A stretch of DNA of 64,000 bases from Mariniflexile gromovii (GTDB taxonomy: Bacteria; Bacteroidota; Bacteroidia; Flavobacteriales; Flavobacteriaceae), in the NCBI RefSeq assembly GCF_017814435.1, contig NZ_JAGJCB010000014.1, positions 1 through 64,000 of the forward strand, in the 5' to 3' direction. This document shows, piece after piece, positions 26,440-33,080 of the stretch. The position numbers were made by a program, and so were the translations under genes. Positions within the stretch are counted from its first letter, which is position 1; every line of letters starts with the position of its first letter. Under the pieces are notes generated by a model that searched no databases, was not told where the DNA came from, and saw only the letters and a list, made by a program, of their open reading frames with translations.

Positions 26440-27126
26440 GTGAACCTAAAAAAATATGTAAATGATAACTATATTAAATTATCAACTGATGAAGTAAGAT
26501 TACTATTTGAAAATATTGAAGCAAATAAAGAATTAATAGTAAAAACTCAATTACCATTGGTATTAAACTTGGTAATGAGATTTACCAAATCTAAAAATAT
26601 TAATTCTGAAGAATTATTTTCAGTTGCACTTGAAGCTTTAACAAATTCAATTGAAAAATATAACAATTCAAATGAAGCTACATTTACCACCTTCTGTTAT
26701 CATAATATTTATTTCAGCTTATTAGATTATCAAGATAACATAATCAGGATTCCAGCCAATGCCAAAAAGTTTACAGATAACCCTAAAGCATATTCATTTT
26801 CAAATTGGAATAATGAAGATAATAATTTCAAGTTTGAAGATAGATTTGAAAGTTATGATTCAATCAAAACTTGTAATGAATCTGAACTTATTGAAATAAT
26901 AAAAGAACACCTTATAAGCCATAAAAAAAATGTTAATGGTGATATGCAAGCAGATATAGTAATTAAGTATTTAGGGCTTAATATGGATAAATCTATAAAC
27001 CTACCTAAACAAGCTGAATCACTTAATTTGACACCTCAAAGAGTGCAACAATTATATCACACAGCAATGAATAGGTTGAAAGAAAATAAAGCCTTTAAAA
27101 TGGCTCTAAAAAGATTAACAGAATAA
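26440..27126 (+). CDS. Phage RNA polymerase sigma-70-type factor
   Basis: 228 aa. Region 2 is at about 35-105 (VLNLVMRFTKSKNINSEELF, ALTNSIEKYN, TFTTFCYHNIYFSLLDY) followed by IIRIPANAKK, the usual region 3 entry. Region 4 is near the C-terminus (SLNLTPQRVQQLYHTAMNRLK). It resembles a real sigma factor rather than an anti-sigma. It likely redirects host RNA polymerase to phage promoters. Its GTG start at 26440 overlaps the stop of a seven-codon leader reading MKIKKYE, so it may be translationally coupled. Confidence 0.75.
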   Translation: MNLKKYVNDNYIKLSTDEVRLLFENIEANKELIVKTQLPLVLNLVMRFTKSKNINSEELFSVALEALTNSIEKYNNSNEATFTTFCYHNIYFSLLDYQDNIIRIPANAKKFTDNPKAYSFSNWNNEDNNFKFEDRFESYDSIKTCNESELIEIIKEHLISHKKNVNGDMQADIVIKYLGLNMDKSINLPKQAESLNLTPQRVQQLYHTAMNRLKENKAFKMALKRLTE

Positions 27127-27132
27127 TTAAAA

Positions 27133-27480
27133 ATGAATGATAAAGTAAAAGAAATGATTATTGATTACATTAAAATTAATATATGTTTTGATTATGATAA
27201 AATATCAAAGATGTTCGGTACTTCAAAAAATGAAGTTTATAATATTATAATTAATTTATTATATAATTGTCAAAGTTATTATCCCCCATCATTAAAATTA
27301 GTATATGAAGAAATTTCAGATAATACTTATAAACATAAAATTCTTAAAAATGATATTGAATTAAACATATCAGATACTTTAGTACAAAAAATATGGGATA
27401 ATAAAAATATTTTTATAACTGATTTTGATTCACCTGAACAACAATTAGAATACTTCAAATTATTAAACATAAAAATATGA
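27133..27480 (+). CDS. Small helix-turn-helix-like protein
   Basis: 115 aa. The N-terminus MNDKVKEMIIDYI is followed by FDYDKISKMFGTSKNEVYNIIINL, a helix-turn-helix pattern. The remaining residues are acidic. It lies 6 bp after the sigma gene and overlaps the next small gene by 4 bp. It is a paralogue of that gene's protein in its first 45 residues. It could be a DNA-binding regulator of the phage. Confidence 0.55.
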   Translation: MNDKVKEMIIDYIKINICFDYDKISKMFGTSKNEVYNIIINLLYNCQSYYPPSLKLVYEEISDNTYKHKILKNDIELNISDTLVQKIWDNKNIFITDFDSPEQQLEYFKLLNIKI

Positions 27481-27638
27481 ATGAAAAAGTAAAAGAAATG
27501 ATTATTGATTATCATAAAAGGAATCCAAAATATTCAATTAATCAATTATCTAAAGTATTTGGTTTGCCATTTGAAAATGTATGGAATGTGATAATACCTA
27601 ATTTAAATATTGGTAGAAATAATAAGTTGTTAATTTAG
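27477..27638 (+). CDS. Small paralogue of the preceding helix-turn-helix protein
   Basis: 53 aa, MNEKVKEMIIDYHKRN... with YSINQLSKVFGLPFENVWNVII aligning to the 115-aa neighbour. It overlaps it by 4 bp (ATGA). It lacks the C-terminal acidic region of its neighbour. The pair looks like a tandem duplication, one copy truncated. It is too short for many gene finders. Confidence 0.55.
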   Translation: MNEKVKEMIIDYHKRNPKYSINQLSKVFGLPFENVWNVIIPNLNIGRNNKLLI

Positions 27639-27650
27639 AAATAAATGATT

Positions 27651-27681
27651 AAACCCCCTTAGAACTAATCTAAAGGGGTTT
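27651..27681. terminator. Bidirectional terminator between convergent prophage genes
   Basis: AAACCCCCTTAGA and TCTAAAGGGGTTT pair with one mismatch around a 5-nt loop. It lies between the rightward early operon (ending 27638) and the leftward gene ending at 27722, with T-rich flanks in both directions. Confidence 0.75.
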
Positions 27682-27721
27682 ATTCATTATATTATGTATA
27701 CTTACTTATTATTCAACAAAC

Positions 27722-28270
27722 TTATTGATTAGAAGCATATATATTTAAACGTTCCATAATAGTTAATTTTTTATTGAAATATTTATTAATAACCTTTTGA
27801 ATCTTTGGTAATTGTTTTTTCTCAAATACCTTATTCCATTTTCTATTGTTACACCAAGTATCTAATTCTTCAAATTTAACTTCACCAATTTCATCAAACA
27901 TTAATATATTATTCTTCTTTTTAAAGTCTTTGAATGATTTATATAAACCACTTGAATCGATATAATAACCTTCACATACTAACATTAAATGTGAAGTTTC
28001 AATTTCATCTAAATCTTTTATATCACCACTTTTAACATAATCATTAAAATATTCTTTTAATACGGATAAATGGTCATTACTTCCATAATATTGACAATAG
28101 ATAACTTTTATATCATCTGTTAATTCTTTTAAGTGTGGATATAAAAACTTAGCAAAGTGAGCGCAACCACCAGCATTAATATTTTCAAATGTTTTATCTA
28201 TGGTCTTTAATAGTGTTTCTAATCTATCTTTAAATTCCTTTGTAAATATAGTTACTGTATTCGTACTCAT
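27722..28270 (-). CDS. Prophage protein, possible papain-like fold
   Basis: 182 aa. NAGGCAHFAKFLYPHL is followed about 65 residues later by SHLMLVCEGYYIDSSG. A Gly-Gly-Cys ... His-Leu-Met ... Asp order is typical of papain-like enzymes (NlpC/P60 or transglutaminase superfamily). No signal peptide, so a cytosolic role is likely. It neighbours a GIY-YIG-like protein and a resolvase. Confidence in fold is low; coding capacity is good. Confidence 0.55.
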   Translation of the reverse strand: MSTNTVTIFTKEFKDRLETLLKTIDKTFENINAGGCAHFAKFLYPHLKELTDDIKVIYCQYYGSNDHLSVLKEYFNDYVKSGDIKDLDEIETSHLMLVCEGYYIDSSGLYKSFKDFKKKNNILMFDEIGEVKFEELDTWCNNRKWNKVFEKKQLPKIQKVINKYFNKKLTIMERLNIYASNQ

Positions 28271-28292
28271 AATTGTTATTAATTTGGGGTTA

Positions 28293-28760
28293 TTATAGAT
28301 TCATATAGGTATATTCAGTAACTAAATTATTAAATGGTTTATATTCCAATAGTTCACCATATTGTTTAGCACCATAAGTATTAAATAATACGTCCATTAA
28401 TTTTGATACCTTTTCAGAATCAAAATCATTATTTAGTTTATTAATTGTTTCTACCAACACATCAGTTAAAACTAATTTATTTTCAGGATTGATATTATAA
28501 ACTTCATCATATGGTGTAAAGTATTTTAATAATGATTCTTCATTAATAGTTGAATCATTAAAATCAAACCATTCACCACTAATTCTATATTCATCATAAA
28601 TATTATGTAATTGCTTTTCTTTAGTAGATGATATTCCAACTAAATCAATATGTATATTAGCAGTTCGTAATGTATAGAATCTTCTTAGTGGGTCATTTGA
28701 TTTACCTATTTTATATAAACCAGTATTCTTTTCTTTAATTAAGTAAGTATTGTATTTCAT
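28293..28760 (-). CDS. T5orf172/GIY-YIG-like protein
   Basis: 155 aa from the ATG at 28760 (an upstream start would add seven residues). YNTYLIKEKNTGLYKIGKSNDPLRRFYTLRTA matches the GIY-YIG-related T5orf172 domain, found in phages and in endonuclease-like accessory proteins. The catalytic Tyr/Arg/Glu arrangement is partial (KIGKS, R in PLRRF). May be a nuclease in the lysogeny or defence region. It lies between the papain-like candidate and the resolvase, all leftward. Confidence 0.65.
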   Translation of the reverse strand: MKYNTYLIKEKNTGLYKIGKSNDPLRRFYTLRTANIHIDLVGISSTKEKQLHNIYDEYRISGEWFDFNDSTINEESLLKYFTPYDEVYNINPENKLVLTDVLVETINKLNNDFDSEKVSKLMDVLFNTYGAKQYGELLEYKPFNNLVTEYTYMNL

Positions 28761-28817
28761 AATTCCTTTTATGGCAATCATATATAAAAAAAGTTATAAG
28801 TGCAAGTTGAAATGATT

Positions 28818-29471
28818 TTATTTCAATAATCTTGATACTTGTATTGGATTAAATTCATTACCTCTAGCAGTTTTAAACCCATTAGAATTAAGTTCATCTG
28901 CAATACGTTGTAATGTATATCCATTTGTTTTAAACGTCTTAGCTATCATCTTTGCACGTTTATTATTAGGGTTTAAATCTGCTTTAACTTTCATTGCTTT
29001 AGCACCTTTTAACCTACCTTCATTTGTTAGATTATTTGGATTACCTAATTTAACACCCTTAGCTTTTAATACCTTCAATGCTGATTTAGTTCTTTCACTT
29101 ATTTTTTCACGTTCATCTTTAGCAATAGCCAATTTAATATTCTTTAATAATTCATTATCATTTGGTGAATCTGATTCAATGTATTTAACACCTAATTCTT
29201 CTAACTTAACAGCTATTTTAAACCCACTTCTTGATAGTCTATCTAGTTTCTTAACAACTAATATAGCTGAATGTTTTAAAGCTTCTAAAATGGCTTTATT
29301 TAAGTTTATCCTATTATCTTTTTTACCACTTGCTATATCGGTAAATTCATTAATTAATTCACCGTTGGTATTGGTAATATATTTTCTAACTGATTCCTTT
29401 TGAGATTCCAGACCTAAACCTGATTTACCTTGTTCATTTGTTGATACACGATAATATGCTATATACTTCAT
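28818..29471 (-). CDS. Small serine recombinase (resolvase/invertase type)
   Basis: 217 aa. The N-terminal catalytic domain begins MKYIAYYRVSTNEQGKSG with nucleophile Ser10; Arg residues of LDRLSRSG and the long E helix region follow. A C-terminal helix-turn-helix (TLQRIADELNSNGFKTARGNEFN) completes it. It could invert or resolve DNA, or help excision. It has the same 16-bp leader sequence as the large integrase. Its target site is not identified; no inverted repeats around an invertible segment were found. Confidence 0.85.
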   Translation of the reverse strand: MKYIAYYRVSTNEQGKSGLGLESQKESVRKYITNTNGELINEFTDIASGKKDNRINLNKAILEALKHSAILVVKKLDRLSRSGFKIAVKLEELGVKYIESDSPNDNELLKNIKLAIAKDEREKISERTKSALKVLKAKGVKLGNPNNLTNEGRLKGAKAMKVKADLNPNNKRAKMIAKTFKTNGYTLQRIADELNSNGFKTARGNEFNPIQVSRLLK

Positions 29472-29782
29472 AATTCTTATTATTTATTGTTTGACTTTAC
29501 AATAATAGTAATAATTTAACAAACCTGCAACGTCCGTTTATGTTTTGTTAATAATTTATAATGATGCTGGTAATGGTTCTAATGGTTGAAAGTATGAATG
29601 AAAAAGATGGGGTGCTGGGGGTGTGTAATGTGCGTGTTGGATATATTATTAACTATATTGTGTATTATTTATTTATACCTTTTTAAAAACCCTACATAAT
29701 TACTAGGAATTAGAATAATGTTAATAAGTAGGTTTAATAATACAACAATAATAATTTAACTTTGTATTTTAAATATATTGAA
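29472..29782. promoter_or_regulatory. Divergent gap between resolvase and membrane-protein pair
   Basis: 311 bp with no gene. It contains the 16-nt leader GTCAAACAATAAATAA (29480-29495, minus strand) nine bases before the resolvase ATG, and an unusually G-rich stretch around 29605-29640 that includes GCTGGGGGTG, also found in the hairpin at 23116-23125. A divergent promoter region is likely. Confidence 0.6.
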
Positions 29783-30172
29783 ATGCGTGATTTTTTTAAC
29801 AACCCATATTTCTTACTTATAGTAGCTTGGTTATTGGGTTTATTAGGTGATAAATATGTATTACCATTACTACCTGAAGTTAAAACCATTGGTAATTGGT
29901 TTATTAGTTTTAAGAAGATAATGGTAAATTTCATAGTATGGTTTTTTCATATATTGAATCTATATTTATTACCTTTTAGTTTTATAATTATTGGCATCAC
30001 AAGGTTATTTGGTTATGATATTATATATCAATTAGGTATTAATTCTGTTGATAAAGGTGAATATACAATATTAAATATATTAGGTAATGTTATAGGTATT
30101 ATAATTGGTTTTTTAACTTTTATATATTTCTATACCAAGTATAAACAATTAAAAGAAAATGTTGAAGTATAA
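29783..30172 (+). CDS. Prophage membrane protein A of a paralogous pair
   Basis: 129 aa from ATG 29783; a TTG 21 bp upstream would add seven residues. Three hydrophobic segments: about 8-25, 50-75 and 95-118. It shares YVLPLLPEVKTI with the next gene product (YVLPLLPDISTI). Located between the two recombinases on the opposite strand to both, 15 bp from its partner. A rightward pair of multi-pass proteins at the integrase end is a typical place for lysogenic-conversion or superinfection-exclusion genes. Function unknown. Confidence 0.65.
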   Translation: MRDFFNNPYFLLIVAWLLGLLGDKYVLPLLPEVKTIGNWFISFKKIMVNFIVWFFHILNLYLLPFSFIIIGITRLFGYDIIYQLGINSVDKGEYTILNILGNVIGIIIGFLTFIYFYTKYKQLKENVEV

Positions 30173-30187
30173 TTTTAAATTCTTGAT

Positions 30188-30523
30188 ATGATAGAGTTAA
30201 TAAAAAAGAATGTTTTGTTAGTTACCATTATTGGTAATGTAGTTGGTGGAATGATTATGTTTTATGTTTTACCCTTATTACCTGATATTTCAACTATAAG
30301 TAAATACTTTTGGCAAGCTTATATGATTGTATTTGGTTTTATAATACCTATTCTACATATTAGATTATTAATGACTAATAAAGATATAATTGTTGATAAG
30401 CCATTTGTATTGAATATTGTTATATCTGTTAGTTTTATTTTATTTTGGGTTTTATTTTCTATGATTGATAAACTTACTGATGTTGTTTTTTTATTATTTA
30501 ATAATGTAAATCAGGTATTATAA
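30188..30523 (+). CDS. Prophage membrane protein B of a paralogous pair
   Basis: 111 aa with three hydrophobic segments (about 9-32, 43-60 and 75-104). It carries YVLPLLPDISTI near residue 27, aligned with the partner's motif, followed by a Trp/Phe-rich helix in both. It probably arose by duplication. The two may form a heteromer in the inner membrane. No known family is recognised. Confidence 0.65.
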   Translation: MIELIKKNVLLVTIIGNVVGGMIMFYVLPLLPDISTISKYFWQAYMIVFGFIIPILHIRLLMTNKDIIVDKPFVLNIVISVSFILFWVLFSMIDKLTDVVFLLFNNVNQVL

Positions 30524-30648
30524 TTATATTTTTTTATGATTCCCCCGGCAAAGTGTTTTATGGAATGATTATTTTGATTTAGAAGGTTATGTACCCCCTG
30601 TTTAGGATTTGTATTATAATTGATTTCCCCGGATTTTGTATAAAAAAA

Positions 30649-30672
30649 AGGGATAACAATTAAGTTACCCCT
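30649..30672. terminator. Terminator between membrane pair and integrase
   Basis: AGGGATAAC and GTTACCCCT pair with one mismatch around a 6-nt loop. It lies in the 221-bp gap between the rightward membrane genes and the leftward integrase and is preceded by eight As on the plus strand (Us for leftward transcripts). Confidence 0.6.
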
Positions 30673-30686
30673 ATTCACTTTTTGTC

Positions 30687-30702
30687 GTCAAACAATAAAT
30701 AA
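30687..30702 (+). repeat. Third copy of the 16-bp recombinase leader
   Basis: GTCAAACAATAAATAA, identical to the sequence ahead of both recombinase genes. Here it is in plus orientation, four bases before ATGTTATTCAAAAG, which opens only seven codons. It lies in the loop of an inverted repeat (30675-30683 with 30716-30724). It may be a remnant of a deleted gene or a regulatory site. Confidence 0.7.
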
Positions 30703-30744
30703 CATTATGTTATTCAAAAGTGAATGACAAATATATTAATATTA

Positions 30745-32439
30745 TTAATTTCTTTCTTGAATAATATTTTTCATTTTCTCTTTAAACTTTCTTGAAGTAT
30801 TTCTACCCATTTCATTTATTTCATTTTGACTATAATCATTGAATTTTTCAGAAATTGGTATTAGAGTTTCTTCAAATGGTTCTAGTGCATAATTATAACC
30901 GTTATCTATTAAATATACTTCCGGTTCAATATTAGGAATGTTAAAATAAACTTCTATTGTTCTGAACTTATATTTTCTATTTTCATCAGTAACTACGATT
31001 TGTTTAATATACTTGTTCAAAATGTAATGTTTATCATTGAAAGATGTTTTGTTTTTATATTCCAACAATTCATTTGATATATCTTTTGAAGAAGATAGTT
31101 TATTTTCATAAGTTTTTATCTGTTCCTTTAGGTTTAGAATTTGCGTTTCAATATCATTTTGTTCAGTTCTTATTCTTTTTAGTTCCCTTTCAGATTCTTC
31201 ATCTGTTATAAATCCCTTTATTGTTAATGTTATTGTTTTTTTTCTTTCCCCGGCAATTGATGAAATAAGGTGATTAAGTTCATTAAGCTTATTGTTCAAT
31301 TTATCTATCATTTCTTTTTCATCCGTATTTTTAAAGTGCTTTAAAACAAGATTTGAAAGGTGTTTATCTACAAAGAACCTATTCCAAATGAAATGATAGA
31401 TTGAAGGTCTATTAATTGACCTTGTTTTACAAATGTTAGTTGTTGTTTTTGTTTTGGCTCTTTTGCTTGAACATCTATAAACATTTTCTCTTTTGACCTC
31501 GTAATAATGACCATACATATTACATCCGCATTCACATTTTAACAATCCTTTCAATAACCATTTATGGGTATATTTTCCAGAATATGTTTTATTTGCTGTA
31601 AGGTTATCATTTACCTTTTGCCAATACTTTTTATCTAATATCGGTGGTACATCATAATATTCACCTTGATATAATCTTTTACCATAATACCAAGTTGATT
31701 TGATTATTTGCCTAACAGTATTTTGTTGCCATTTAACGTCTTTCTTTTGTTTTTTGGTGGTTATGCCTGTTAATTTATTATGTGTTGTTAAAGAACCTTT
31801 AGCTGTCTTAGCATAGCGAGTTGGAACACCATCATCATTAAGTGCTTCAGCTATTTTATTTGTACCAATTCCTTTTAATGATAGTTTGAACATTAGTTTT
31901 ACAATTTCAGCTTCTTCTTCATCAATTGCTATAAAACCATTATCATCTTTTTTATAACCATATTTTAAAACCGGATTGGTGGCTTTACCTTCTTTAACTG
32001 CTCGTTTAAGAGATAGTTTTAATTTTATTTTGGTTTCCGTTACTTGTCGTTTATGGATAACGGCTTTTATTTCACTAATAAATTCGGTATCGGGATTTGA
32101 ATAATCTAAAATACCATCAATATGAGAATGAGTGATAATGTTATAATCTTTGAATAAATCGATTATAATATATTTGGTTTTGGGATTTCTTGAAAGCCTT
32201 GATTCATCTATAACAAAAACGGCTGTTATCTGTTTTGAAATAATATCTTCAAGAAGTTGAGATAATGCTGGTCTATCTTCAATGGTATCACCAGCACCGC
32301 TAATACCTTCATCTGTGTAATGTTTGAATTGAAGGTTTAATTCTTTGGCTTTGGTTTCACCTAGTTCTTTTTGGTCATTTATAGAACGGTCTTTACCTTC
32401 TTCTTTTAATTGAGAAATACGAGAATAAACTGCTAACAT
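30745..32439 (-). CDS. int: Large serine integrase
   Basis: 564 aa. The catalytic domain starts MLAVYSRISQ with nucleophile Ser9, then DRPALSQLL and DESRLSRN. A recombinase domain (about 160-270) is followed by a zinc ribbon (LLKCECGCNMYG ... YRCSS) and a long coiled coil (about 385-450), the standard large serine recombinase architecture. It is adjacent to the right junction and is responsible for insertion in comM. A TATATTTG -7 element lies at 32468-32475 with a TTG 21 bp upstream inside the attP arm, so the enzyme may control its own gene. Confidence 0.93.
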   Translation of the reverse strand: MLAVYSRISQLKEEGKDRSINDQKELGETKAKELNLQFKHYTDEGISGAGDTIEDRPALSQLLEDIISKQITAVFVIDESRLSRNPKTKYIIIDLFKDYNIITHSHIDGILDYSNPDTEFISEIKAVIHKRQVTETKIKLKLSLKRAVKEGKATNPVLKYGYKKDDNGFIAIDEEEAEIVKLMFKLSLKGIGTNKIAEALNDDGVPTRYAKTAKGSLTTHNKLTGITTKKQKKDVKWQQNTVRQIIKSTWYYGKRLYQGEYYDVPPILDKKYWQKVNDNLTANKTYSGKYTHKWLLKGLLKCECGCNMYGHYYEVKRENVYRCSSKRAKTKTTTNICKTRSINRPSIYHFIWNRFFVDKHLSNLVLKHFKNTDEKEMIDKLNNKLNELNHLISSIAGERKKTITLTIKGFITDEESERELKRIRTEQNDIETQILNLKEQIKTYENKLSSSKDISNELLEYKNKTSFNDKHYILNKYIKQIVVTDENRKYKFRTIEVYFNIPNIEPEVYLIDNGYNYALEPFEETLIPISEKFNDYSQNEINEMGRNTSRKFKEKMKNIIQERN

Positions 32440-32447
32440 AATTTGAA

Positions 32448-32475
32448 TTATTTATTGTTTGACAATTCAAATATA
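32448..32475 (-). promoter_or_regulatory. Integrase promoter and 16-bp leader
   Basis: On the minus strand TATATTTG (32468-32475, TAnnTTTG consensus) precedes GTCAAACAATAAATAA (32448-32463), which ends 8 bases before the ATG at 32439. A TTG 21 bp upstream (32497-32499) falls in the phage att arm and could be the -33 element. Confidence 0.6.
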
Positions 32476-32489
32476 GTTAATTTTAATTT

Positions 32490-32522
32490 GCCTATACAAC
32501 TAGTAACACAGCTTCCTTAGCG
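32490..32522. other. Prophage right attachment site (comM 5' junction)
   Basis: The phage arm is 32490-32506 and the 16-nt core 32507-32522, with core dinucleotide TC at 32514-32515. This core differs from the left core (2113-2128) at several positions: both share GCTAA and GAAGC, and the comM frame reads AKEA across both. Host and phage sides therefore resemble each other around the crossover. Confidence 0.8.
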
Positions 32523-32944
32523 TTTTCTCTAGGAAGAATAAAACCTTTAAAACCTTCCTGTCTAGCCTTTACAGCAATGGGCAATGCGCCTTTTATGGGT
32601 TGTAAAGTGCCATCAAGCGAAAGTTCACCCATAATGATATAGCGCTCTAAATCTTCAGCTTTTATTTGATTGGAAGAAGCTAAAATACCTATGGCCAACG
32701 TCAAATCGTACGCTGAGCCTTCTTTACGTAAATCGGCTGGCGACATATTGATGATTATCTTTTTACCAGGAATTCTGTAACCGTTGTTTTGAAGCGCCGC
32801 CGCAATACGGTAGTTGCTTTCCTTTATGGCATTATCGGGCAAACCTACTAAATGGTAACCAATACCTGTATCGGTATTCACTTCTACTGTAACCGTGGTC
32901 GCTTCTACCCCAAAAACAGCACTTCCAAAAACTTTTTTAAGCAT
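32515..32944 (-). pseudogene. comM: comM (yifB) 5' part
   Basis: The first about 145 codons of ComM/YifB: MLKKVFGSAVFGVEATTVTV, the Lon-protease-like domain with GLPDNAIKESNYRIAAAL and PADLRKEGSAYDLTLAIGIL. After AKEA the frame enters phage DNA and reads VLLVV then stops at 32492. The protein from this piece lacks the ATPase domain. Added to the 3' piece it makes a roughly 511-residue protein, the normal length. Natural transformation helicase activity is predicted to be off while the phage is present. Confidence 0.93.
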
Positions 32945-33019
32945 ATGAATTGTTTACTGCCTAAATGTAAGAAATGTATCTTTTAGTAAGAAGATTAGTT
33001 TTGAAATAATTCCATAAAA

Positions 33020-33060
33020 AAACAGCAACATTTAAACTGAAATGCTTAAAGTTGCTGTTT
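33020..33060 (-). terminator. Terminator after qNOR gene
   Basis: AAACAGCAAC and GTTGCTGTTT make a perfect 10-bp stem around a 21-nt loop that has a further TTTAA/TTAAA pairing. On the minus strand it ends in seven Ts. It follows the qNOR stop at 33081. Confidence 0.85.
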
Positions 33061-33080
33061 CTATGCAGTGAATTTAGATT

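Larger units (their letters stand above)
2121..32514. mobile_element. Complete siphovirus-like prophage integrated in comM
   Basis: About 30.4 kb bounded by the two halves of comM and by inverted 17-bp arms. Contains terminase, portal, capsid, head-maturation protease, tape measure, tail fibre, lysozyme, a large serine integrase at the right end and divergent early/late transcription. It is more AT-rich than its flanks. All recognised structural and lysis genes are open and full-length, so it looks intact. No CI-type repressor, DNA polymerase, primase or helicase is recognisable. The exact base of each end cannot be known beyond the shared core without an uninterrupted relative. Confidence 0.93.

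Noticed and set aside
28818-30523. DNA inversion system controlled by the small serine recombinase
   Set aside because: No inverted repeats bounding a segment with a promoter or fibre gene were found near it; the shared 16-mer is in different orientations but its copies are tied to gene starts.
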